Positions 16,071-24,199 of a stretch of DNA of 64,000 nucleotides are shown here, piece after piece. The notes beneath the pieces were generated by a model, which was not told the origin of the DNA, made no database searches, and saw nothing but the letters and a program-made list of their open reading frames with translations. Every line of letters begins with the position of its first letter. Within the stretch, counting starts at the first letter, position 1. The position numbers and the translations under genes are program-made. Location of the stretch: positions 124,001 through 188,000 of the forward strand of contig NZ_CP075896.1 of the NCBI RefSeq assembly GCF_018604545.1, in the 5' to 3' direction. Source of the stretch: Streptomyces koelreuteriae (GTDB lineage Bacteria > Actinomycetota > Actinomycetes > Streptomycetales > Streptomycetaceae).

Positions 16071-16892
16071 ACCGGCCTCCGCGCGCGCGACGAGGCCGGT
16101 GATCCGGGCCCACATCTGTGGCGGGTTGGAGTACATCGGGAAGTGGGCGCTGTGGCTGATCTCGGCGAGTTCCACGCCGCCTTCGGCCAGCTTCGGGAGG
16201 TACGACAGGGAGTCGTTCTGCTCGCCGTACATGAACATCCTCGGCAGGGGGAGCCCGAGGAAGCGGTCGAGCAGGTTGCCGTGGTCGGAGAGGTCGACCA
16301 TGGACTCGAAGATCGCTCGGACCGCTCCGGACCTGACCTTGTACGGAAGGCTCGCCGCGTACAGGCCACCGGAGTAGAAGCGGGAGCCGGCGACGCGTTC
16401 GGCGAAGCGGGTCAGGAACGCGTCGGGGTCGTCGTCGGCGTGGGTGACGATCTGCCGGCTGAGGAAGCAGTCCTCGGGGGCGACATTGCCCTCGATGCTG
16501 ACGAGGCTCGCGACCCTGCCGGGGTCGCGGTCGGCGAGCAGGAGTGCGGTCAGGCCGCCCATCGAGTGTCCGACGAGATGGAAGCGGTCGATCTGTTGGG
16601 CGCGCAGCACCCGCTCGGCGACCGTGACCAGGAACGGGACGGACACGGCGTCGAGGTCCGAGCAGGTGGTGCCGCCGCAGCCGGGGGCGTCGTAGGCGAG
16701 GACGGGGCGGCCGGCGAGTTGTTCCTGCTGGATGACGTCGGCGTAGTCCTCCTTGGTCGAGCCGAAGCCGTGGAGGAACACCAGGGGTGTGCCGGTTCCG
16801 TCGCGGCGCAGGCCCGCCACTTCGACACGGGTCCCGTCGACGGTGAGGGGGAGCGTGAAGGGTTCGAGTTTGCTGACGGTGTCGGGGCTCAA
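16065..16892 (-). CDS. Alpha/beta hydrolase
   Basis: A 275-residue alpha/beta-hydrolase-fold protein. The nucleophile elbow is LVGHSMGG, the oxyanion region is FLHGFGSTKED, and the catalytic His is in SHSAHFPMYSNP. The start is a TTG at 16892 that overlaps the aminotransferase stop (TTGA), with GGAGGAGG four bases upstream; no better ATG or GTG is in reach. It is the last gene of the RraA/aminotransferase operon. Esterase, lactonase or C-C hydrolase activity all remain possible. Confidence 0.78.
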   Translation of the reverse strand: MSPDTVSKLEPFTLPLTVDGTRVEVAGLRRDGTGTPLVFLHGFGSTKEDYADVIQQEQLAGRPVLAYDAPGCGGTTCSDLDAVSVPFLVTVAERVLRAQQIDRFHLVGHSMGGLTALLLADRDPGRVASLVSIEGNVAPEDCFLSRQIVTHADDDPDAFLTRFAERVAGSRFYSGGLYAASLPYKVRSGAVRAIFESMVDLSDHGNLLDRFLGLPLPRMFMYGEQNDSLSYLPKLAEGGVELAEISHSAHFPMYSNPPQMWARITGLVARAEAGA

Positions 16893-18067
16893 CGTGCCTC
16901 CTCCAGTTGCTGGTTGTCGGCCTCGGGTACGGGGCTCAGCGCGGTTCTCAGGCGGTCGATCGCGGTGATCAGCGTGTCGTCGTCGACGGCGAAGCACAGG
17001 CGGATCCGGCCCGGGGCGTCGAACGCCTCGCCGGGTACGACCGCGACGTGGGCGGTGTCGAGGAGCCATGCGGCGAGGTCGGCGCCGCTGCTCCAGCCGT
17101 GGTCGTTCAGGAGCGCGCTGACGTCGGGGAAGGCGAACATGCCGCCGTCGGGCAGCGGGCAGTCGATGCCGTCGATCCGGTTGAGCGCCTCGACGAGCAT
17201 CGTGCGCCGGCGCCGGTAGTCCTGGGCGGCCTCGGCGGGGGTGCCGTGGTCGTCGAGGGCGGCGAGCGCGGCGCGCTGGTTGACCGTGGGGACGTGGGTG
17301 ATGGTGCGGGAGACGTGGAGGCGCGCTGCGGCGATGATCTCCGGGGGTGCCGCGAGCCAGCCGACGCGCCAGCCCGTCATGGCGTGTTCCTTGGACACTC
17401 CGCCGACGACGACGGTACGGTCGCGCAGGCTCGGAGCCACGCGCAGGATCGGCCGGTAGGTCCCGGTGTGGTCGAACGCCCGGTAGATGTCGTCGCTGAT
17501 GACCCAGACGCCGTGCCGCTGGGCCCAGTCCGCGATCTGCCGCAGCCGGGGCTCGGGATGGACGGCGCCGGTGGGGTTGCCCGGGCTGGAGAGAATCAGT
17601 GCGCGGGTGCGGGGCGTGCGGCAGCGGTCGAGGGCTTCTGCCGAGAGGCGGAACTCGCTGTCGGCGGTGACCGGCACGGCGATGCCGCCGGCAGCGGTGA
17701 CGACCTCCGTGTGCCCGGGCCAGCCGGGCGCCGCGACCAGGACCTCGTCCCCGGCGCCGACGAGCGCCTGGAGGGCGAGGAAGAGGGCGTGCTTCGCGCC
17801 GAGGGCGATCTGCACGTCGTCGGCGCTCCAGGCCGCTTCGGTGTCGTCGGTGAGGCTCGCGGCGACGAGCGCGCGGAGGGCGGGATCTCCCTGCGCCGGT
17901 CCGTAGTGGTGGGCGACGGGATCGCGCACCGCGGCCACGGCGGCTTCCACGACCACGGCACTGGTGGCCGCCTGGGGCTCCCCGGCAGCGAGGGTGATGA
18001 CGTCCGCGCCCCGGGCCCGGAGGGCCTCGGCCCTCGCGGCCACGGCGAAGATCGGGTTGTCGGTCAT
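16889..18067 (-). CDS. Class I/II PLP-dependent aminotransferase
   Basis: A 392-residue fold-type I aminotransferase. Visible are SSPGNPTGAVH, the SDDIYRAF aspartate that binds the pyridine nitrogen, the Schiff-base Lys in VGGVSKEHAMTGWRVGWLA, and the C-terminal GRIRLCFA arginine that binds the substrate carboxylate. The start is ATG 18067; a GTG at 18076 overlapping the preceding stop would add three residues. Placed between aldolase-like genes and a hydrolase, it probably transaminates a keto acid or amino acid specific to this operon. Confidence 0.85.
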   Translation of the reverse strand: MTDNPIFAVAARAEALRARGADVITLAAGEPQAATSAVVVEAAVAAVRDPVAHHYGPAQGDPALRALVAASLTDDTEAAWSADDVQIALGAKHALFLALQALVGAGDEVLVAAPGWPGHTEVVTAAGGIAVPVTADSEFRLSAEALDRCRTPRTRALILSSPGNPTGAVHPEPRLRQIADWAQRHGVWVISDDIYRAFDHTGTYRPILRVAPSLRDRTVVVGGVSKEHAMTGWRVGWLAAPPEIIAAARLHVSRTITHVPTVNQRAALAALDDHGTPAEAAQDYRRRRTMLVEALNRIDGIDCPLPDGGMFAFPDVSALLNDHGWSSGADLAAWLLDTAHVAVVPGEAFDAPGRIRLCFAVDDDTLITAIDRLRTALSPVPEADNQQLEEAR

Positions 18068-18072
18068 CCGTG

Positions 18073-18693
18073 TCACCGCCCTGCTGCTTCGAAGTCGTAC
18101 AGTTCGAGCGTGCTGCGGCCTTCCCGCAGCCGCGCCATCAGCTCCGTCTCGTGCGCCACCCGGGCATCGGCGCGGTCGAGGATCCGCCCGGCCTCGGCGG
18201 CGGGAAGGGCAACGACGCCGTCGACGTCGCCGACGACGAGATCGCCGGTGCCGACCGTGATGCCGCCGACGGTGACCCGTCGCCCGAACACGCCGCGGAA
18301 GTCCTTGCGGGTGCCGAGGATGGCGTTGCTGCGCGAGAACACCGGGAAGCCGAGGGCCTCGATCTCCGCGGCGTCCCGGGCGCCGCCGTCGATGAGCAGG
18401 CCGGTGATCCCACGGTGCAGGGCGGCCACCGTGAGGACCTCGCCCCAGTGGCCGAAGCGGGCCCCGCCGAGGTCGGCCACCAGTACGGATCCGGGCGGGG
18501 CCTGGAGGACGGCGTGGTGCAGGGCGAGGTTGTCGCCTCCGGCTCCCTGCACGGTGAACGCCGGGCCGCACAGCCGGGCGCCGGTCCAGAGCGGTCGCAG
18601 CTCCGGGGTGAGGGCGATGCCGAGTCGGGACGCCTCCAGCAGCGTCGCGCTGGAGTGCCCGCGGGCGGGGTCGTCCGTGACGCTGTCGCTCAC
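18073..18693 (-). CDS. RraA-like aldolase/decarboxylase family protein (paralogue 1)
   Basis: A 206-residue RraA/HMG-aldolase-fold protein. The catalytic Arg-Asp pair is kept in GGARDAAEIEALGFPVFSRS, but the upstream metal-loop segment (DLGGARFGHWGE) differs from the GRTD motif of its two siblings, so it is the most diverged of the three. Its GTG overlaps the preceding gene's stop (GTGA). Members act as 4-hydroxy-4-methyl-2-oxoglutarate/4-carboxy-4-hydroxy-2-oxoadipate aldolases or oxaloacetate decarboxylases. A role in RNase E inhibition is known only in enterobacteria. Confidence 0.75.
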   Translation of the reverse strand: MSDSVTDDPARGHSSATLLEASRLGIALTPELRPLWTGARLCGPAFTVQGAGGDNLALHHAVLQAPPGSVLVADLGGARFGHWGEVLTVAALHRGITGLLIDGGARDAAEIEALGFPVFSRSNAILGTRKDFRGVFGRRVTVGGITVGTGDLVVGDVDGVVALPAAEAGRILDRADARVAHETELMARLREGRSTLELYDFEAAGR

Positions 18694-19355
18694 GACGGGT
18701 CCTTCCGGGTCTGCAGGGAGTGGTAGCCGTGCCGGGTGCGCGCTTCGGCGAGCGTCGCCCCGTCGCGGACGGCCCGGACGATGGCCTCTTCGACCTGGTC
18801 GATGCGCCGGGCGAGCTCGGCGACCTCGTCCCAGCGGGCGGCCGGGACGACCACGGCTCCGTCGTCGTCGGCGACGAGGATGTCTCCGGGGCGGATGAGG
18901 ACCTGGTCGATCGTCACGGCCCTCTGGACCGCGGCCACCCGGACCCGGTCCTTGCCCGTCCGCATGAACCGGGAGACCGACCAGATCGGGTAGCCGACGT
19001 CGGTCGCCACGGCGACGTCACGGCAGGTGCCGTGGATGACCGTGCCCGCGATGCCCCGCTCGTGGGCGGTCTCGCTCATGATGCCGCCCCACACCGTGCA
19101 GTCGGTGCGGCCGGCGTTGTCGATCAGGATCACGGAGCCGGTGGGGACGTCGTCGAGGAAGTCACCGACGGTGCCGCCGGTCTCGTCGACGGGTTCGTAG
19201 GTCACGGTGAAGACCGGCCCCGCGGTTCGCTGCCCCTGGCGCAGGGCGCCGATGCCGTGGAGGGAGCCGGGCAGGCCGAGGGAGTCGAGGGCGTCGGAGA
19301 CGGACGCGGTGGACAGGTCGGCGGCAAGGGGCGCAGGGGAGGAAGCGGTGGTCAT
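18690..19355 (-). CDS. RraA-like aldolase/decarboxylase family protein (paralogue 2)
   Basis: A 221-residue RraA-family protein carrying NAGRTDCTVWGGIMSETAHERG and the catalytic HGTCRDVAVATDVGYPIWS. The ATG overlaps the stop of paralogue 3 (ATGA). It resembles paralogue 3 more than paralogue 1, especially in the GRTD/WGG loop. An oligomer mixing the three proteins is conceivable because family members form trimers. That is speculation. Confidence 0.78.
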   Translation of the reverse strand: MTTASSPAPLAADLSTASVSDALDSLGLPGSLHGIGALRQGQRTAGPVFTVTYEPVDETGGTVGDFLDDVPTGSVILIDNAGRTDCTVWGGIMSETAHERGIAGTVIHGTCRDVAVATDVGYPIWSVSRFMRTGKDRVRVAAVQRAVTIDQVLIRPGDILVADDDGAVVVPAARWDEVAELARRIDQVEEAIVRAVRDGATLAEARTRHGYHSLQTRKDPS

Positions 19356-20017
19356 CGGGCGGCCTCCCGCTCTCCGGCGAGGCGGTTGTCGTGCATGGCG
19401 TGGGAGAGGCGGGCGCCCGCGCGGACCTCGTCCGCGATCGCGCGCTCCCGGGCCACGATCGCGGTGGCGATCCCGGCCACCTCCTCGGCCCGCTCTCGCG
19501 GTACGACGGCGAGACCGGTCTCGTCGGCGACCACGACATCGCCCTGCTCGACCGTGAGCCCGGCGATCTCGACCGGCTCGCCGGTGGCACGCTGGCGCAG
19601 CCTGCCCCGCGCCGTCGCGGGGACCGCACCGCGCGAGAACACCGGGAAGCCCAGCTCGCGGGCCTCCGCGACATCGCGGCAGACGCCGTCCGCCACGACA
19701 CCTCGAACCCCGCGCCGGGCCGCGCCCAGGCTCAGGATGCCGCCCCAGCAGGACACGTCGGTACGGCCCTGGTTGTCGACGACGATCACGCTCTGCTCGT
19801 CCGCGGTCTCGATGGCCGTCGTGGCGATGTGGGCTCCGGCCGGACGACCGGAACGCGGTTCCAGGCCGACGGTGACGGCGAACCCGACGACGGCCGTGGT
19901 GCCCCACACCGGACGGATGCCGCCGACGCCGGCGGGAAGTCCGAGCTGGTCGAGCGCGTCGCTGACCGCGGCGGAGTCGAGCGCCGCGTACCGATCGAGG
20001 AGGGATGAGTTGCTCAT
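19352..20017 (-). CDS. RraA-like aldolase/decarboxylase family protein (paralogue 3, first in operon)
   Basis: A 221-residue RraA-family protein with VDNQGRTDVSCWGGILSLGA and DGVCRDVAEARELGFPVFSRG, the metal/substrate loop and catalytic Arg-Asp of pyruvate-forming aldolases in this family. It is the first gene of a five-gene operon of near-continuous coding, divergent from the LysR regulator at 20091 across 73 bases. It would cleave a hydroxy-oxo-dicarboxylate to pyruvate or decarboxylate an oxo acid. Confidence 0.78.
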   Translation of the reverse strand: MSNSSLLDRYAALDSAAVSDALDQLGLPAGVGGIRPVWGTTAVVGFAVTVGLEPRSGRPAGAHIATTAIETADEQSVIVVDNQGRTDVSCWGGILSLGAARRGVRGVVADGVCRDVAEARELGFPVFSRGAVPATARGRLRQRATGEPVEIAGLTVEQGDVVVADETGLAVVPRERAEEVAGIATAIVARERAIADEVRAGARLSHAMHDNRLAGEREAAR

Positions 20018-20090
20018 GCCTCCACTTCAACAGCGTGCGGCTATATTCGGAAGGTCTGATTCCCTATCTCAGTGAGAGGCTGCGCGAATC

Positions 20091-20975
20091 ATGGTCGAGA
20101 TCCGCCAGGCGCGGTACTTCGTCGCGGTGGCCGAGGAACTCCACTTCGGCCGGGCGGCGGAGCGGCTCCGGATGTCCCAGCCGCCGCTGTCCCAGGCGAT
20201 CAAGCAGCTCGAACGGCAGCTGGGTTTCGCGCTGTTGCACCGCACCCAGCGGTCGGTGGCCCTCAGCGAGGCCGGCGCCGTGTTCCTGGAGCAGTGCCGC
20301 GCGTTGATCCGCCAGGCCGAGGAGGCCGAGATCGCCGCCCGGCACGCGGCCACCGGGCGTGGCGGGCGGCTGAGCCTGGGCGCGGTCGCCTCGGCCTTCT
20401 CCTGGCCGCTGCCGCTGGTGCTGGAGCGATTCCACGAGGACGCGCCGGACATCGAGATCCGCACCCAGGAGATCGACACGCACGAGGCCGCGGCGGGGCT
20501 CCTCGACCGCACACTCGACTGGGCCATCGTGCGCCAGACCGCCCCGGTACGGGGCACCACGGCGACCTCGCTCTTCGTCGACCGTTTCGTCGCGGCCCTC
20601 CCGGCCGGCCATCCCGCCGCCGCCGACGGCGACCCGCTGGATCTGGCGGACCTCGCGGGTGACACCTGGGTGTGGCTGAACCGCCACATCTCACCCGACT
20701 ACCACGACGCCATGGCCACGATGTGCCGCACGGCCGGGTTCAGCCCCGTCCCCACCCACTGGGCACGGTCGGTGACCTCGCAGATCGCCATGGTCGAATG
20801 CGGCCTCGGCGTCACCGTCGTACCCGCCGCGGCGTCCGGTGCGCACCCGGCCGTGCGCTTCAGACCGCTGCGTCATGGAACGGCGACCATCGAACTCACC
20901 GTCATGACACGCTCCGCACCAGGAGCTCTGGCGGAGCGCCTCACGAAGCTCGCGACGCGACTGACCGCGACGTGA
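20091..20975 (+). CDS. LysR-family transcriptional regulator
   Basis: A 294-residue LysR-type activator. The N-terminal winged helix is classical: QARYFVAVAEELHFGRAAER, then MSQPPLSQAIKQLERQLGFALLHR. The remainder is a periplasmic-binding-like effector domain. It is divergent from the three-RraA operon, the standard arrangement for a LysR regulator acting on its neighbour. The intergenic 20018-20090 is short and AT-rich around ctatattcgg. The inducer is presumably a substrate of that operon. Confidence 0.88.
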   Translation: MVEIRQARYFVAVAEELHFGRAAERLRMSQPPLSQAIKQLERQLGFALLHRTQRSVALSEAGAVFLEQCRALIRQAEEAEIAARHAATGRGGRLSLGAVASAFSWPLPLVLERFHEDAPDIEIRTQEIDTHEAAAGLLDRTLDWAIVRQTAPVRGTTATSLFVDRFVAALPAGHPAAADGDPLDLADLAGDTWVWLNRHISPDYHDAMATMCRTAGFSPVPTHWARSVTSQIAMVECGLGVTVVPAAASGAHPAVRFRPLRHGTATIELTVMTRSAPGALAERLTKLATRLTAT

Positions 20976-21021
20976 TGCGACACACCTGACGCGCCTTCAA
21001 AGGGACGTCACGAGCGCCTGG

Positions 21022-21039
21022 TTCCCCCTGGAGGGGGAA
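21022..21039 (+). terminator. Hairpin after the LysR gene
   Basis: TTCCCCC (21022-21028) pairs perfectly with GGGGGAA (21033-21039) around a four-base loop, followed by TCTG. It lies 46 bases after the LysR stop, so it probably ends that transcript. Confidence 0.5.
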
Positions 21040-21110
21040 TCTGCACTGCGCGGCGGCAGGCGTCTCACCCAGGCCCCTACGGCGCCTGCCCCCGTGTCCG
21101 ATGCAGCGGG

Positions 21111-21896
21111 TCAGGATCCGTCGCATTGGGGTGAGTCCTGCGCCGACACGTTCCATTCCTCCGAGCTCACCAGGTTGGGCCGCCTTGACGGCACCCAGGC
21201 GTCCATACGGGCCAGGGCACCGCCGCTGTGACGGATCCAGGCCTTGCTCTCGGGGTCCATGAACTCCAGCCGGAGCTGGGCCAGGTCCCCTTCCGCCAGA
21301 CTCACCGACGGCTGCTCCACGGCCATGGAGTGGAGCAGTGCCTTGTTCTGGACGGCGATCTGCTTGCAGGGCTGGAGGAGGTCCAGGTCCCAGCTCACCT
21401 TGTTCGCCGGGAGCGTGAGCCGCATCGTCATGACGCGGGAGCTTCCGTTCACCACGATCACCCCCGAGCCCATCCGGTAGAAGTCGACGAGGTTCGCGTA
21501 CGCCTTCTCCCGGTCCTCCTTCGACCGGAGCTCCTCCGCCGCCGCCCGCTGCTCCGCCTTCTCGGCGCGCTGGTCCTCCCTGCCGGCGTACAGCTCGGCC
21601 CGGATACCGAGAACCAGCCCGACCAGTGCCGCCACCACCGTGACGGCGCCGACCGCGAACCGTCCCAGATCCAGCGCGGTGACGCGGTACGGGCCAGCAC
21701 CGGACTCCTCGGAGGCGTCCGGGTCCACGGCTGGTGCGGGCTCCTCCAGCGAGGGCGCGGGCGGGTTCTGTGCTGCGACGGGCCCCGCCCCGGGCGAGGA
21801 CACGTTCTCCGGCGTGCCGCTGCCGTCACCGCCCCCGGAGACCCCCGCACCTCCCTCGGACTCCGACGGACTCGCTGCGCCTTCGTTCTGGACCAT
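21111..21896 (-). CDS. Single-pass membrane-anchored protein of unknown function
   Basis: A 261-residue protein not recognised as any family. Residues 1-70 are low-complexity (Ser, Gly, Pro, Glu rich) and probably disordered. A hydrophobic segment, FAVGAVTVVAALVGLVLGI, follows near residue 80. Next comes a charged Glu/Lys/Arg/Ala coiled-coil-like stretch to about residue 130, then a compact C-terminal domain ending in two Ser/Cys-rich residues. The start is ATG 21896; a TTG at 21914 is possible but its GGGGAG abuts it. Topology suggests a cytoplasmic tail with an external domain. No neighbour gives a functional hint. Confidence 0.6.
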   Translation of the reverse strand: MVQNEGAASPSESEGGAGVSGGGDGSGTPENVSSPGAGPVAAQNPPAPSLEEPAPAVDPDASEESGAGPYRVTALDLGRFAVGAVTVVAALVGLVLGIRAELYAGREDQRAEKAEQRAAAEELRSKEDREKAYANLVDFYRMGSGVIVVNGSSRVMTMRLTLPANKVSWDLDLLQPCKQIAVQNKALLHSMAVEQPSVSLAEGDLAQLRLEFMDPESKAWIRHSGGALARMDAWVPSRRPNLVSSEEWNVSAQDSPQCDGS

Positions 21897-22007
21897 GCGG
21901 CAAGAATGACGCAACTCCCCTGCCTGGGAGGCTTATTGCGACATAAGGCCAAGGGGTGGGACACGTTGGTCCGGTCGGCGTTCTCGCGGGATGTCGCGCT
22001 GAGACAC

Positions 22008-22038
22008 TTGAGTCTCCAGCGGCTGGAAGGTCCAGGAT
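22008..22038 (+). promoter_or_regulatory. MerR-type promoter with 19-base spacer and internal palindrome
   Basis: TTGAGT (22008-22013) and CAGGAT (22033-22038) are 19 bases apart, the over-long spacing characteristic of MerR-controlled promoters. The spacer contains the perfect palindrome TCCAGCGGCTGGA (22015-22027). A start about seven bases after the -10 would put the 5' end at or next to the ATG at 22046, implying a leaderless transcript. Confidence 0.6.
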
Positions 22039-22045
22039 CTTGCTC

Positions 22046-22957
22046 ATGGACGACGAACGCCCCGATGTGCTCACGATCGGCCGGCTGGCGCGGCGTACCG
22101 GGGTTCCGGTGCGTACCTTGCGCTTCTGGTCGGATGAGGGAGCGGTGCCGCCTGTGGCGCGGTCCGTGAGTGGTTACCGGCTGTACGACGGCGAGTCCGT
22201 GGCCCGTGTCGAGTTGGTGCGCACGCTGCGGGAGTTGGGGCTCGGGCTCGACGACGTGTGCCGTGTCCTGAGCGGCCGTAGCACGGTCGCCGAGGTCGCC
22301 GACGCGCATGTGGCCGCGCTCGACGTGCAGATCCGCTCGCTCAAGGTGAGCCGGGCCGTTCTGTCCACCGTGGCGAAACGGAGTTCGACCGCTGAGGAGA
22401 CAGCACTGATGAACCGGTTGGCGCGGCTCTCCGCCGCCGAACGCAAGCAGATCATCGACGAGTTCAAGGAGGAGGTGTTCAGCGGACTAGATGTCGAGCC
22501 GCCCGTGCGCGACCGCCTGAGCACCCTGAGCATCGAATTGCCCGACGATCCCACACCTGAGCAGGTCGACGCCTGGATCGAACTGGCCGAACTGGTGCGG
22601 GACCCCGGCTTTCGCGCCCGGTTGCGCACCTGGATGGAGCTCAACACGCCCGCTCCGGGGCAGGGTCGTCCCCCAGGGGCGTCCATCTGGTGGGCCAGGC
22701 AGGTCGTGCGGACCGTGGCCGAGGTCAGAGAGCGCGGGGTCGCCCCGGAGGGGCCGGCAGCGGCCGAGGTGCTGTCCGAGCTGTTCGGTGACGCCGATCG
22801 GGGCGCCGTGCTGCGCAGTCTGGAGGCCGGGATCGAGGCAGAGGCGGAGCGCTACCGCGGGCTCGTCGCCCGGGTGCGCGGGCAGGCTTCATCGCCCGAC
22901 GCGACCGAGGAACTGGAGTGGCTGGCGCGGGCCCTGCGCGCCGCGGATCAGACCTGA
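22046..22957 (+). CDS. MerR-family transcriptional regulator
   Basis: A 303-residue MerR protein. The N-terminal winged helix is DVLTIGRLARRTGVPVRTLR, then FWSDEGAVPPVARSVSGYRLYD, typical of the family. A long C-terminal region of about 200 helical residues, without the Cys pattern of metal-sensing MerR proteins, suggests an organic effector. The start at ATG 22046 fits the promoter at 22008-22038, which lies in its own upstream region, so it is probably autoregulated. Its stop converges on the first corA gene. Confidence 0.82.
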   Translation: MDDERPDVLTIGRLARRTGVPVRTLRFWSDEGAVPPVARSVSGYRLYDGESVARVELVRTLRELGLGLDDVCRVLSGRSTVAEVADAHVAALDVQIRSLKVSRAVLSTVAKRSSTAEETALMNRLARLSAAERKQIIDEFKEEVFSGLDVEPPVRDRLSTLSIELPDDPTPEQVDAWIELAELVRDPGFRARLRTWMELNTPAPGQGRPPGASIWWARQVVRTVAEVRERGVAPEGPAAAEVLSELFGDADRGAVLRSLEAGIEAEAERYRGLVARVRGQASSPDATEELEWLARALRAADQT

Positions 22958-22998
22958 CCGGCCGTCCAGCGGCGCCGGCGGCGGGTCCACCGCTGCGG

Positions 22999-24096
22999 CT
23001 ACAGCCAGCCGTTGCGCTTGAAGCCGCGGTGGATGACGAAGCAGGCGGTGGCGATGACGGCGAGGACGAGGGGGTAGCCGAAGCGCCAGCGCAGTTCGGG
23101 CATGTGGTCGAAGTTCATGCCGTAGACGCCGCACACCATGGTGGGTACGGCGATGATCGCGGCCCAGGCGGTGATCTTGCGCATGTCCTCGTTCTGGGCG
23201 ACGGTGACCTGCGCGAGGTGGGCCTGGAGGATGGAGTCGAGCAGGGCGTCGAAAGAGTTGATCTGGTCGGTGACGCGGGTGAGGTGGTCGGCGACGTCCC
23301 GGAAGTAGGCCTGTATCTCCTGGTCGAGGCAGCCTCGGGGCTCGGTGGCGAGCCGGTCCAGGGGGCGGGCGAGCGGGACGACGGCCCGCTTCAGTTCGAG
23401 GAGTTCCCGCTTGAGCTGGTAGATGCGGCCGGCGTCGGCGTTGCGGGGACTGCGCGGGGAGAAGACGTCGGTCTCGACCTGGTCGATGTCGTTCTGCACG
23501 GCGTCGGCGACCGTGACGTAGTCGTCGACGACATGGTCGGCGATGGCGTGCAGCACGGCGGAGGGGCCGTGGGCCAGCTGCCGCGGGTCGGCTTCGAGGT
23601 CCTCGCGCAGGGGACCGAGGGAGCCATGGCGGCCATGGCGGACTGTGACGACGAAGTCGGGGCCGGTGAAGACCATGATCTCGCCCGTGTTGACGACCTC
23701 GCTGGTGGAGGTCAGCTCGGCGTGCTCGACATACGTGACGGTCTTGAAGACGGCGAAGAGGACATCGCCGTACTGCTCGACCTTGGGCCGCTGATGGGCG
23801 TGGACGGCGTCCTCGACGGCGAGGGGGTGCAGGCCGAACAGTTCCGCGACACCGGCGATCTCCTCCTCGCCCGGTTCGTGCAGGCCCAGCCAGACGAAGC
23901 TGCCCCGGTGCTTGCGGACCTGCCGGACGGCTTCCTCCACCGAGTCCGTGCCCGGCCCGCGAAGGCCGTCGCGGTAGACGACGCAGTTGACCACCGTCGA
24001 GCCGAGCGGCGAGCGGGCCGGGTGGCTGAGGTCCACGCGGCGGCGAGCGCGCCGCGCCAGATTCGCGACTTTGCGCAGGTTGCCGACCATGGACAT
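22999..24096 (-). CDS. corA: CorA-family magnesium/divalent metal transporter (copy 1)
   Basis: A 365-residue CorA transporter: a large acidic and helical cytoplasmic domain, then two C-terminal membrane segments with the family signature VYGMNFDHMPEL at the first helix's end. The start is ATG 24096, with GAAGGAG upstream. The basic N-terminal extension (NLRKVANLARRARRR) is not in copy 2. It lies 103 bases downstream of copy 2 on the same strand, and the two share segments such as VEDAVHAHQRPKVEQY versus VEDALNAHQRPKLERY. Confidence 0.88.
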   Translation of the reverse strand: MSMVGNLRKVANLARRARRRVDLSHPARSPLGSTVVNCVVYRDGLRGPGTDSVEEAVRQVRKHRGSFVWLGLHEPGEEEIAGVAELFGLHPLAVEDAVHAHQRPKVEQYGDVLFAVFKTVTYVEHAELTSTSEVVNTGEIMVFTGPDFVVTVRHGRHGSLGPLREDLEADPRQLAHGPSAVLHAIADHVVDDYVTVADAVQNDIDQVETDVFSPRSPRNADAGRIYQLKRELLELKRAVVPLARPLDRLATEPRGCLDQEIQAYFRDVADHLTRVTDQINSFDALLDSILQAHLAQVTVAQNEDMRKITAWAAIIAVPTMVCGVYGMNFDHMPELRWRFGYPLVLAVIATACFVIHRGFKRNGWL

Positions 24097-24199
24097 GCGT
24101 GCTTCTCCTTCACCAGACCGCTTCACCGGGACCGCTTCACCGGCCGCTTCACCGAACCGTCGGATCCGGACAGTGTGCCAAAGAGCGAGACGGCCGCTG

